From an uncultured Erythrobacter sp. (GTDB lineage: Bacteria > Pseudomonadota > Alphaproteobacteria > Sphingomonadales > Sphingomonadaceae): a stretch of DNA of 64,000 bases. The translations under genes were made by a program, and so were the position numbers. The stretch is taken from contig CANMUS010000001.1 of NCBI GenBank assembly GCA_947501215.1, forward strand, positions 744,001-808,000, written 5' to 3'. A model generated the notes under the pieces. The model ran no database searches. It was not told where the DNA came from and worked only from the letters and a program-made list of their open reading frames with translations. Of this stretch, positions 46,401-55,270 are shown piece by piece. How positions within the stretch are numbered: position 1 is the stretch's first letter; every line of letters begins with the position of its first letter.

Positions 46401-47093
46401 ATGACCAGTCCACTTGCCCTTAACGCCAATGCGCGGATCGCCACGCGCCATTTCGGCGAGGAACGGCAGCCCCTGATCGAAGTGGACGATGCGCTGATCG
46501 ACGCAGACCTCGTGATCGATATCGCCGCGCGTCATCGCTTCGCACGTCACGGAGAGTTCTATCCAGGAATTCGCGCGCCGGTTTCCGAAGCGATCTCAAT
46601 GCCATTGGTCGAGCCGTTGTTACCACGCATTGTAGAGGAGTTCGCCCTCGCCCGCCCGCCCCGCTATCGCGAGTGCTATCTCAGCCTCGTAACCAGGGCC
46701 CCATCCAGTCTCGCACCGATCCAGCGCCTGCCGCATTTCGACGGAGTCGAACAAGATCGCATAGCAGTGCTGCTCTATCTCGACCGGGCGGAACGCGGGG
46801 GAACGAGGTTCTATCGCCAGCGGGCCACGGGCTTCGAGAGCGTCGATGCGACGCGGTTCGAAACCTATCGATCGAAGCTGGAGGACGGCATCGACAAGTC
46901 CGGCCTGCCAGCTGCGAACTACATTTCCGGCGACACCGAACTTTTCGAGAAGATCAACCGCATCGACGGGCGGTTCAACTCCATAGCGATCTACCGCGGC
47001 AACACCCTGCATTGCGCCGATCTGCCGGGCGATTTTACGCCCGATCCCGACCCGCGCACCGGCCGTCTGACGCTCAACCTATTCCTCTCCTGA
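46401..47093 (+). CDS. DUF6445 protein with an apparent 2-oxoglutarate/Fe(II) oxygenase signature
   Basis: This 230-residue protein is from the family seen beside sphingomonad and Caulobacter TonB receptors. It has PHFDG (His112-x-Asp114), LYLDRAERGGTRFYR, RGNTLHCADLP (His204) and GRLTLNLFLS (Arg222). The HxD...H plus Arg about 18 residues later is the facial triad and 2-oxoglutarate anchor of prolyl-hydroxylase-like enzymes. This is my reading from the motif pattern, not proven. It lies between the LacI gene and the TonB receptor gene. Confidence 0.72.
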   Translation: MTSPLALNANARIATRHFGEERQPLIEVDDALIDADLVIDIAARHRFARHGEFYPGIRAPVSEAISMPLVEPLLPRIVEEFALARPPRYRECYLSLVTRAPSSLAPIQRLPHFDGVEQDRIAVLLYLDRAERGGTRFYRQRATGFESVDATRFETYRSKLEDGIDKSGLPAANYISGDTELFEKINRIDGRFNSIAIYRGNTLHCADLPGDFTPDPDPRTGRLTLNLFLS

Positions 47094-47146
47094 CCGGCGC
47101 GCAAAGTTGTGACATTTCCGCGACGCACCGACCCTGCCGCCGCATT

Positions 47147-47160
47147 GCGTATACGTATGC
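47147..47160. promoter_or_regulatory. LacI-type operator upstream of the TonB receptor gene
   Basis: GCGTATACGTATGC contains CGTATACG (47148-47155), shared with the MFS promoter. It lies 124 bases before the receptor ATG; the rest of the 190-base gap holds the ribosome site GGGAGAG and no other strong signal. Confidence 0.55.
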
Positions 47161-47283
47161 TCTCTAGCTGACCGCCCGATTTGCGACCTATCCAGACGAT
47201 GAACAGGCTGCCGCTGAGCCGCCTGTCAAGATTAGGATTCGGTCCGGGACTGCACGAAAAACCGGGCCATTGGGAGAGAAATC

Positions 47284-50172
47284 ATGGCATTTCGCAAGTC
47301 TCTTGCCGGGGGCATCAGTACCGGCGCCATTTCGATCGCGCTCGCAGCAATCGCTTCGCCCGCCATTGCGCAGGAAGCGACTATCGAGCCGGGTCAGGAA
47401 TCGCAGCCCGAAGACGATGCAGTCGCCGCCGACAACGTCATCGTCGTCGAAGGCTATCGCCAGTCGCTGGAAACCGCGGTCGGCCTGAAGCGTAACACGC
47501 CGGTCATCGCGGAAGCGTTCAGCTCGGAAGATATCGGCAAGCTGCCGGACGTCTCGATCGCGGAAACGCTGGGCCGCCTGCCCGGTCTCGCCGTCCAGCG
47601 TGTCGACGGTCGCGCCCAGAGCCTTTCGGTTCGCGGCCTGGGTCCCGACTATTCGAATTCGCTGCTCAACGGTCGCCAGCTGGTTTCCTCGGGCGACAAC
47701 CGCGCCGTCGAATACGACCAGTATCCGGCCGAGCTGATCGACCAGGGCGTCATCTACAAGGTGCCCTATGCCGGCCTCATCGGTCAGGGCCTGGCCGGTA
47801 CCGTCGACCTGCGCACCATCCGCCCGCTGTCCAAGGGCGAGCGGATCATCTCGGTTTCGGGGCGCCTCGAATTCAACGAAGGCGGCTCGCTCAATCCCGA
47901 TGTCGACGGCTGGGGCTATCGCGCCACCGGCACCTATGTCGACCAGTTCGCCGATGGCACGCTGGGTCTCGCCCTGGGCGCGGCCTACCAGTCCAGCCCG
48001 AGCCAGGTGAAGCGCTTCAACGGCTGGGGCTATCCGCAGATCAGCGAATCCGAAGCCACCGGCGATCCCGACGCCGACCCTGCAGTTCTTCCGGTTGCTC
48101 CGGAAGGCAGCGCCGGCACGACCGTGCTCGGCGGTATGAAGCCCTATGCGCGCTCGGTCGATCTCGATCGTCTCGGCCTGTTCGGAACGCTGGAATGGCA
48201 GCCGACCGCCGAATGGAGCGCCACGCTGGACGTGTTCTATGCCGATTATCGCGAACGCATTCCGCAGCGCGGCATCGAATTCCCGCTCTATCCGGGCTGG
48301 GGTGCTACGACCAACATCACCGACGTCAGCAATCCGGGCGAATTCTCGGACAGCGTGACGTTCGAAAACGTCCAGCCCGTCGTCCGTAACGACTACGATC
48401 GCAAGGACGTGGAAACCTTTGCCGTCGGCTACAATGCGAAATACGAGAACGACGATGTTATCCTGATGGCCGACATCGCCTATTCGCGCGCCGATCGCCG
48501 CTTGCAGCAGATCGAGACCAATTCCGGCCTCAACTTCGCTGCCCAGACCGGCGAAGGGTACAATCTGGGCGATGTCGTCACCTATACCCGCAACAGGGGT
48601 GGCTTCCCGTTCCAGTTCAGCAACCGCATCGATTATTCGGACACCAGCCTGATCCAGCTCACCGACCCGCGTGGCTGGGGCGGTGGCCGCGGCATCGTGC
48701 AGGCCGGCTTCATCAACGACACCAGCACGGACGACGAACTGTGGACCATGCGCGGCGAAGTCGTCGGCAAGGTGGACGATGAAACGATCAAGAGCCTTGT
48801 CGCCGGTTTCTCCTACGATCGCCGCGAGAAATCGCGCGACATCACGCAGAACTTCCTTAGCCTGGCCGGTCCGAACGGTGCCTTCATCGCCGATGGCGCG
48901 ACGACCATCGCCCCGATCCCGGAGAGCGCCCTGCTCGATCCGATCGCCAGCCTCGATTTCCTCGGCTTCGGACCGCAGGTGGCATACGATCCGTTCGCGC
49001 TGCTGAACGACGGCACTTATGTGCTGACGAACATCGAAAGCTCCGACCTGCCTTATCCGGGCGACTGGACGGTGACGGAAGATGTCTACACCGGCTATCT
49101 GCGGATGGACCTCGACACCTATCTCGGATCGCTGCCGGTCACCGGTAACATTGGCGTCCAGACGGTCTTTACCACGCAAAGCTCGGACGGGTTCGATTCG
49201 CAGGGCGGTGTCGGCGCGGTTGCCGTGCCGGTTTCGATCGAGGAATCCTATTCGCACGTCCTGCCCAGCATGACGCTGAACTTCGAAATCGCGCCCGACA
49301 TGAAGCTGCGCTTCGGTGCAGCCCGCACGCTGGCGCGGGCACGGATGGACTATCTCAGTGCTTCGTCCAACGCAGGCGTCAGCGACGTGATCGACACCGT
49401 GACCGGATCGATCTTCGGCGGCGGCGGCGGCAACCCGCGCCTGCGGCCCTATATCGCCAACGGGCTCGACCTGTCGTACGAATGGTATTTCGGCGGCGCG
49501 GGCTATTTCGCCATCGCGGGCTATTACAAATGGCTCGACGATTTCGTGAACCCGAATGCCTCGGTCGTGCGCGACTTCAGCTATCTGCGCCCGGTGATCT
49601 CGCCCCAGCAGCGTGCCCTGGCGGACGCCACGACCTATCTCGGCCTGGTCAGCGCACCGGACAACCGCGCCGACGGTTACATCCGCGGCGTGGAAGCCAG
49701 CCTGTCGCTGCCGTTCTCGAACTTCACGAGCGGCCTTGCCTCCGGCTTCGGTTTCCAGACCAGCGTATCGTTCACCGATAGCGAGCTGACGATCTATCCG
49801 CAGGAAGCCGATCCGTTCGTCAGCGACGTTCCCGGCCTGTCGAAATGGGTCGTCAACTCGACGGTCTATTACGAGAACAGTGGTTTCGAGGCACGCCTCA
49901 GCCATCGCTATCGCACGGAGTTCCTCGCGGAATTCCCCGGCATTTCGGCCAGCCGCGCGCAGCGCCTGACCTATCCGGAATCGATCTTCGATGCCCAGAT
50001 CGGCTACCGCTTCGAGGACGGTTCTTCGCTGGAGGGCTTGTCGGTCACGCTGCAAGCGCTGAACCTCACCAACGAGCCGTTCATCAACTACACCGACGGC
50101 GACCGCCAGTTCATCATCGATTACGAAGAATACGGTCGCACCTATCTGGTCGGGGCGTCCTACCGCTTCTGA
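47284..50172 (+). CDS. TonB-dependent receptor, maltose/oligosaccharide type
   Basis: This 962-residue receptor has a signal peptide (about 1-29, ending AIAQ) and the plug FSSEDIGKLPDVSIAETLGRLPG with AQSLSVRGLGPDYSNSLLNGRQLVS. The large barrel ends in RTYLVGASYRF with a terminal Phe, as expected for outer membrane insertion. The length and plug sequence fit the sphingomonad/Caulobacter MalA-like group that imports maltodextrins. It heads the row of halogenase-like and glycosidase genes. A strong hairpin follows its stop. Confidence 0.93.
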   Translation: MAFRKSLAGGISTGAISIALAAIASPAIAQEATIEPGQESQPEDDAVAADNVIVVEGYRQSLETAVGLKRNTPVIAEAFSSEDIGKLPDVSIAETLGRLPGLAVQRVDGRAQSLSVRGLGPDYSNSLLNGRQLVSSGDNRAVEYDQYPAELIDQGVIYKVPYAGLIGQGLAGTVDLRTIRPLSKGERIISVSGRLEFNEGGSLNPDVDGWGYRATGTYVDQFADGTLGLALGAAYQSSPSQVKRFNGWGYPQISESEATGDPDADPAVLPVAPEGSAGTTVLGGMKPYARSVDLDRLGLFGTLEWQPTAEWSATLDVFYADYRERIPQRGIEFPLYPGWGATTNITDVSNPGEFSDSVTFENVQPVVRNDYDRKDVETFAVGYNAKYENDDVILMADIAYSRADRRLQQIETNSGLNFAAQTGEGYNLGDVVTYTRNRGGFPFQFSNRIDYSDTSLIQLTDPRGWGGGRGIVQAGFINDTSTDDELWTMRGEVVGKVDDETIKSLVAGFSYDRREKSRDITQNFLSLAGPNGAFIADGATTIAPIPESALLDPIASLDFLGFGPQVAYDPFALLNDGTYVLTNIESSDLPYPGDWTVTEDVYTGYLRMDLDTYLGSLPVTGNIGVQTVFTTQSSDGFDSQGGVGAVAVPVSIEESYSHVLPSMTLNFEIAPDMKLRFGAARTLARARMDYLSASSNAGVSDVIDTVTGSIFGGGGGNPRLRPYIANGLDLSYEWYFGGAGYFAIAGYYKWLDDFVNPNASVVRDFSYLRPVISPQQRALADATTYLGLVSAPDNRADGYIRGVEASLSLPFSNFTSGLASGFGFQTSVSFTDSELTIYPQEADPFVSDVPGLSKWVVNSTVYYENSGFEARLSHRYRTEFLAEFPGISASRAQRLTYPESIFDAQIGYRFEDGSSLEGLSVTLQALNLTNEPFINYTDGDRQFIIDYEEYGRTYLVGASYRF

Positions 50173-50183
50173 CCAGCTGACTT

Positions 50184-50215
50184 GCGGGGCGGCCACCTCC
50201 TCCCGGCCGCCCCGC
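50184..50215 (+). terminator. Strong 11-bp hairpin after the TonB receptor gene
   Basis: GCGGGGCGGCC (50184-50194) and GGCCGCCCCGC (50205-50215) pair perfectly around a 10-base loop, 11 bases after the receptor stop. No clear T-run follows, so it may partly terminate transcription and stabilise the receptor mRNA, giving lower expression of the enzymes downstream. Confidence 0.6.
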
Positions 50216-50289
50216 CCCCATTTGCCTGCCGCGTCATCGCTGCTGCTATGACCCGGCAATTGCATCACCCGAGGGGACCCAAGTCTTTC

Positions 50290-51822
50290 ATGCCTGACGC
50301 CACGTCTGATCCACGCGCCATCAAGCGCTTCGTCATCGCCGGCGGCGGGACTGCCGGGTGGATGACGGCTGCCGCGCTCGCGCGCTTCGCACCGCCGGGC
50401 ACATCGGTTGCGCTGGTCGAAAGCGAAGCGATCGGCACCGTCGGCGTAGGCGAGGCGACCATCCCGCAAATCCATCTGTTCAACGGGGCTCTGGGTTTCG
50501 ACGAGGCCGACTTCGTCCGCGAGACGAAGGCCAGCTTCAAGCTCGGCATCGAATTCGACGGCTGGCACCGCGAGGGCGAAAGCTACATGCACGCCTTCGG
50601 TGCGGTGGGTCGCGGCGTCGGCCTGCTGCCGTTCCAGCACTACTGGCTACGCGCGAAGCAACTCGGCTTCGCCAAGCCGCTGACGCGCTATTCCATGAAC
50701 GAGCTGGCAGCGCGAACGATGCGTATGCAGCGCGGGCGACGGGCGCAAGGCGCGCCCGAAATGCCCTATGCCTACCACTTCGATGCCGGACTCTATGCCG
50801 CCTACCTGCGCCGCTTCGCGGAAGAGCGCGGCGTGGTGCGGCACGAGGGCCTGATCGAGCGCGTCGCGCAGGATAGCGAAAACGGCGCGATCACAGCGCT
50901 CCATCTCGACGACGATCGCACGGTCGAAGGCGATTTCTTCATCGACTGCACCGGCTTTCGCGGCCTGCTGATCGAACAGGCGCTCGACACCGGTTACGAA
51001 AAATGGACGCAGTGGCTGCGCTGCGATCGGGCGATGGCGGTGCCTTGTGCCAATGGCGGCGACTTTACGCCCTACACCAAGGCGATCGCGCGCAAGGCCG
51101 GCTGGCAATGGCGTATCCCGCTGCAGCATCGTATCGGCAACGGCCTCGTCTATTCGACCGCGCATATGAACGACGAGGAGGCAGCAGATGCGCTGCTTGC
51201 CAATCTCGACGGCGAACCGCTGGCCGAGCCTCGCGCGATCCCGTTCACCACGGGAATTAGGCGGAATATGTGGCACAAGAACTGCCTCGCCGTGGGTCTC
51301 TCGGCAGGGTTTCTCGAGCCGATGGAATCGACCTCGATCCACCTCATCCAGTCGACCATCAGCCGCTTCCTCAGCGTGCTTCCCGGCGCCGAGCCCGATC
51401 CCGCAATCGTCGATTGGTTCAACGGCCAGTGCGAATTCGAATGGACCCGCATCCGCGATTTCCTGGTCCTGCACTACACCGCCAATTCGCGGGAGGGTCA
51501 GCCGTTCTGGGATGAGGTCCGCACAATGGATTTGCCCGATACGCTCCGCGCCAAGCTCGACCAGTGGCGCGCCACCGGCCTTATCCATCGCGAACATGAG
51601 GAGCTGTTCACCGATGTCGGCTGGTTCCAGGTGCTCGTCGGCCAGGGCGTGGAGGCACGGGAATACAACCCGCTGGCCGATGCCCTGCCCGAAAGCGACC
51701 TGCGCGCCCTGCTCGATGGCACGGAAGCCGCGCTGGTCGAGGAGGTGCGGCAGATGCCGCGCCATCTCGATTTCCTGCAGTCCATGATGATCTCCGCACC
51801 GACACCGGGAGTGCCCGCATGA
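50290..51822 (+). CDS. Tryptophan-halogenase-like flavoprotein (intact copy)
   Basis: ATG 50290 gives 510 residues. FAD site AGGGTAGWMTAAALA (17-31), GVGEATIP, the conserved lysine region ASFKLGIEF (Lys84, equivalent to the catalytic Lys of halogenases), WQWRIP (272-277, the WxWxIP motif), and EPMESTSIHL (conserved Glu). It is of the type linked to TonB receptors for sugars in sphingomonads, where the substrate and even halogenation are unproven. It overlaps the next gene by four bases. Confidence 0.9.
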   Translation: MPDATSDPRAIKRFVIAGGGTAGWMTAAALARFAPPGTSVALVESEAIGTVGVGEATIPQIHLFNGALGFDEADFVRETKASFKLGIEFDGWHREGESYMHAFGAVGRGVGLLPFQHYWLRAKQLGFAKPLTRYSMNELAARTMRMQRGRRAQGAPEMPYAYHFDAGLYAAYLRRFAEERGVVRHEGLIERVAQDSENGAITALHLDDDRTVEGDFFIDCTGFRGLLIEQALDTGYEKWTQWLRCDRAMAVPCANGGDFTPYTKAIARKAGWQWRIPLQHRIGNGLVYSTAHMNDEEAADALLANLDGEPLAEPRAIPFTTGIRRNMWHKNCLAVGLSAGFLEPMESTSIHLIQSTISRFLSVLPGAEPDPAIVDWFNGQCEFEWTRIRDFLVLHYTANSREGQPFWDEVRTMDLPDTLRAKLDQWRATGLIHREHEELFTDVGWFQVLVGQGVEAREYNPLADALPESDLRALLDGTEAALVEEVRQMPRHLDFLQSMMISAPTPGVPA

Positions 51823-53648
51823 TCCGCCTTGCCCTGCCCCTACTCGCTCTCGGCCTGAGCGCCTGCGTCCATGCGCAAACGCCGACACCTACAGACACGC
51901 GAGATTTCCGCGAGCGCGAACCCTCCGAGGAAATCGTCTATTTCGTCCTCCCCGACCGGTTCGAGAATGGCGATCCGTCCAACGACACCGGCGATTTCAC
52001 CGGTGGCAGGCTCGAAACCGGCTTCGACCCGACAGCCAAGGGCTTCTTCCACGGCGGAGACCTCAAGGGCCTCACCCAGCGCCTCGACTATCTCGAGAGG
52101 CTGGGTGTCACGGCGATCTGGTTTGCGCCGATCTTCCAGAACAAGCCCGTCCAGGGCCCGCCGGGCGAGGAAAGCGCAGGCTACCACGGCTATTGGGTCA
52201 CGGACTTCACGCGCCCCGATGGCCATTTCGGCACGCGGGAGGAGTTCAAGACCTTCGTCGACGCAGCGCATGCGCGCGGGATGAAGGTTTATATGGACAT
52301 CATCACCAACCACACCGCCGACGTCATCACCTATGCCGACGGGCCGGCGACCAACTTCGAATATCGCAGCAAGGGTGACTATCCCTATTCGACCGTCGGC
52401 GATGTGTCGGGCGCGCGGATCAACCCGGGCTTCACCGGCGACGCGGACAGCAGCGAGGCGAACTTCGCCAAGCTGGTCAACCCGAACTTCGCCTATCAGC
52501 CGGTCGTTCCCGATGCCGAGAAGGACGTGAAAGTCCCCGCCTGGCTGAACGATCCGATCTACTACCACAATCGCGGCAACAGCAGCTTTACCGGAGAGGA
52601 CAGCCGCTTCGGCGATTTCGCCGGCCTCGACGACCTCTTCACCGAGCACCCGCGCGTGCGTGAGGGGATGATCGAGATCTTCTCCGGCTGGGTCCGCGAT
52701 TTCGGTGTCGACGGATTCCGCATCGATACCGCCCGCCATGTCGATCCCGGCTTCTGGCAGGGATTTGTGCCCGCGCTGGGAAAGGTCGCGGAGGAAGAAG
52801 GCATCCCCAACTTCCACATGTTCGGAGAGGTTTACAAGGACATTCCCCAGAACGGCTACATCGCCGAATATACCCGCCGCGACAAACTGCCCGCGGTGCT
52901 CGATTTCGCCTTCCAGGCCGCCATGCGCGAGCTGCTCGGGCGCGACCAGGGCACGGTGGTACTCGCCCACATGTTCGACGGCGACGTGCTTTACGAAGGC
53001 GGCGAGGAAACCGCGCTCGGCCTGCCGACCTTCCTCGGCAATCACGACATGGGGCGGTTCTCGACGCTGATCAAATGGGACAAACCCGAGATTTCGCAGG
53101 ACGAGCTCCTGGCTCGTGTCATGCTCGGTCATGCGATGATGCTGAGCCTGCGCGGCAGCCCCGTGATCTATTACGGCGACGAGCAGGGCTTTGTCGGAGA
53201 CGGCAACGACCAGCTGGCGCGCGAGGACATGTTCCCCTCGCAAACGGCGGTCTACAACGACAACGACCTCATCGGCACCGATGCGACGACGGCGACGAGC
53301 AATTTCGACGAGAGCCACCCGCTGTTCCGCCTGATCTCCGAATTCTCCGCGATCCGTAAGGCGCACCCTGCCCTCACCCGCGGCAAGCAGGTCGTGCGGC
53401 ATTACGAGCAGGAGGCGGGCATCTTCGCCGTCAGCCGCTTCGATCCCGATGACGGCACCGAATATCTTGCAGTCTTCAACACCACCGGAGCGGAACGCAG
53501 CGCGAATGTCGTGCTCGACTACGGGGCCCGCGAACTGGCGACGCTCGCCGGAAGCTGCCCCGCTGCCGTGACCGCCCCCGGGAGCGCAGCTTTCACGTTG
53601 CCCGCCTTCGGCTGGGCTCTGTGCCGTGTGTCGGAGAGCGCCGAGTGA
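51819..53648 (+). CDS. Periplasmic GH13 lipoprotein (cyclomaltodextrinase/amylase-like)
   Basis: This 609-residue protein has a lipoprotein signal (LALPLLALGLSAC), so it is anchored on a membrane. GH13 regions: MDIITNHTAD, DGFRIDTARHV (Asp nucleophile), MFGEVY (Glu) and FLGNHDMGR. The long loop between them with YHNRGNSSFTGEDSRFGDFAGLDDL resembles Bacteroides SusA/neopullulanase-type enzymes. It would cut maltodextrins or cyclodextrins after uptake by the receptor. Confidence 0.92.
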   Translation: MIRLALPLLALGLSACVHAQTPTPTDTRDFREREPSEEIVYFVLPDRFENGDPSNDTGDFTGGRLETGFDPTAKGFFHGGDLKGLTQRLDYLERLGVTAIWFAPIFQNKPVQGPPGEESAGYHGYWVTDFTRPDGHFGTREEFKTFVDAAHARGMKVYMDIITNHTADVITYADGPATNFEYRSKGDYPYSTVGDVSGARINPGFTGDADSSEANFAKLVNPNFAYQPVVPDAEKDVKVPAWLNDPIYYHNRGNSSFTGEDSRFGDFAGLDDLFTEHPRVREGMIEIFSGWVRDFGVDGFRIDTARHVDPGFWQGFVPALGKVAEEEGIPNFHMFGEVYKDIPQNGYIAEYTRRDKLPAVLDFAFQAAMRELLGRDQGTVVLAHMFDGDVLYEGGEETALGLPTFLGNHDMGRFSTLIKWDKPEISQDELLARVMLGHAMMLSLRGSPVIYYGDEQGFVGDGNDQLAREDMFPSQTAVYNDNDLIGTDATTATSNFDESHPLFRLISEFSAIRKAHPALTRGKQVVRHYEQEAGIFAVSRFDPDDGTEYLAVFNTTGAERSANVVLDYGARELATLAGSCPAAVTAPGSAAFTLPAFGWALCRVSESAE

Positions 53649-55270
53649 ACCGCCACGATCCCTCGATGCAGGCCGCTGCCGCCAGCGCTGCCATGCCGTG
53701 GTGGAAAGGCGCGGCGATCTACCAGATCTATCCGCGCAGCTTCCAGGATTCGAACGGCGACGGGATCGGCGACCTGCCTGGGATTACCCGGCGCCTGCCC
53801 TATGTAGCCTCGCTCGGCGTGGATGCGATCTGGATCTCGCCCTTCTTCGTCTCGCCGATGAAAGACTTCGGCTACGATGTCGCCGATTACTGCGATGTCG
53901 ATCCGATCTTCGGCACACTCTCCGATTTCGACGCGCTGGTCGCCCGCGCCCACGAACTCGGCCTCAAGGTCCTCATCGACCAGGTCTATTCGCACACTTC
54001 GGACGAGCATCCGTGGTTTGCCGAAAGTCGCTCGGACAGAACCAATCCGAAAAACGATTGGTATGTCTGGGCCGACGCCAAGCCCGACGGGTCGCCTCCG
54101 TCGAACTGGCAATCCGTCTTCGGGGGCCCCGCGTGGACGTGGGACGCCCGACGCGGACAGTATTACCTGCACAATTTCCTGAGCAGCCAGCCGCAGCTGA
54201 ACCTGCATAATCCGCAAGCGCAGCAGGCGATCCTCGACGTTATGCGCTTCTGGCTTGACCGCGGGGTGGACGGGTTCCGCATCGATGCGCTGAATTTCGC
54301 GATGCACGACCCGCAATTGCGCGACAATCCGCCCGCGCCTGCGACCGACAAACCGCGCACGCGCCCGTTCGATTTCCAGCTCAAGACCTACAATCAGAGC
54401 CATGCGGACATTCCCGCCTTCATCGAACGCATTCGCGCGCTGACCGACAGTTACGATGGCATCTTCACCGTTGCCGAAGTCGGCGGGGACGAGGCAGAGA
54501 GCGAGATGAAGGCCTTCACCCAAGGCGAAACGCATCTCAATTCGGCCTACGGCTTCAACTTCCTTTATGCCGAGAAGCTGACGCCCGGAGCCATCTGCGC
54601 CGCGCTGGCGCAATGGCCGGACGAAGAAGGCATGGGCTGGCCGAGCTGGGCCTTCGAGAACCACGATGCCCCACGCGCGATCAGCCGCTGGTGGAGCGAA
54701 AGCGACCGCGACGCCGCAGCGCGAATGAAGGCGTTTTTGCTGGCATCGCTGCGCGGCAACATCATCCTCTATTACGGCGAGGAACTGGGTCTCTCTCAGG
54801 TCGATATCCCCTTCGAGCAGCTGCACGATCCCGAGGCGATCGCGAACTGGCCGCTGACGTTGAGCCGCGACGGCGCGCGCACACCAATGCCTTGGAGCGC
54901 GGACCAACCGAACTGCGGGTTCTCGGAGGGCGAGCCTTGGCTGCCCGTGGGCGAGGACAATGTCGCGAGAGCCGTCGCAGCTCAGGACGAAGACGAGAAT
55001 TCGCTGCTCAACCATACCCGCGCGATGCTCGCTTTGCGCAACGCCAATCCGGCGCTGCATCACGGGTCGGTTGAGCGATGCGAAACGCAGGTTGACATTT
55101 TCGTGATCGAGAGGCTCGCCGATGGGCAACACATTCGCTGCCTGTTCAATCTCGACCGCAAAGCTGCTTGCGTGCCACAGGACCTCGCGCGGGGCAGTGT
55201 CCTCGCTGCAGTCAACTCAGCCACCCTCCACGAACTTCCGCCCTTTGGCGCAATGGTGATCGAGCTATGA
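53645..55270 (+). CDS. Alpha-glucosidase GH13 (oligosaccharide exo-type)
   Basis: Start GTG 53645 overlaps the previous stop (GTGA); ATG 53666 would give only seven residues less. The protein has 541 residues: WWKGAAIYQIYPRSFQDSNGDGIGDL at the N terminus is diagnostic for oligo-1,6-/alpha-glucosidases; QVYSHTSDEHPWF, DGFRIDALNF (nucleophile), VAEVGG (acid/base) and FENHDAPRAI follow. No signal peptide, so it is cytoplasmic and probably releases glucose from imported maltose. Confidence 0.93.
   Translation: MNRHDPSMQAAAASAAMPWWKGAAIYQIYPRSFQDSNGDGIGDLPGITRRLPYVASLGVDAIWISPFFVSPMKDFGYDVADYCDVDPIFGTLSDFDALVARAHELGLKVLIDQVYSHTSDEHPWFAESRSDRTNPKNDWYVWADAKPDGSPPSNWQSVFGGPAWTWDARRGQYYLHNFLSSQPQLNLHNPQAQQAILDVMRFWLDRGVDGFRIDALNFAMHDPQLRDNPPAPATDKPRTRPFDFQLKTYNQSHADIPAFIERIRALTDSYDGIFTVAEVGGDEAESEMKAFTQGETHLNSAYGFNFLYAEKLTPGAICAALAQWPDEEGMGWPSWAFENHDAPRAISRWWSESDRDAAARMKAFLLASLRGNIILYYGEELGLSQVDIPFEQLHDPEAIANWPLTLSRDGARTPMPWSADQPNCGFSEGEPWLPVGEDNVARAVAAQDEDENSLLNHTRAMLALRNANPALHHGSVERCETQVDIFVIERLADGQHIRCLFNLDRKAACVPQDLARGSVLAAVNSATLHELPPFGAMVIEL

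Noticed and set aside
47188..50640. 1150-codon open frame antisense to the TonB receptor gene
   Set aside because: Long antisense frames are common in GC-rich genes with strong codon bias. The translation has no domain, is full of short charged repeats, and the sense strand encodes a clear receptor.
51840..55132. Two antisense frames over 500 codons opposite the GH13 genes
   Set aside because: They mirror the codon pattern of the sense genes and cross gene borders without sense.
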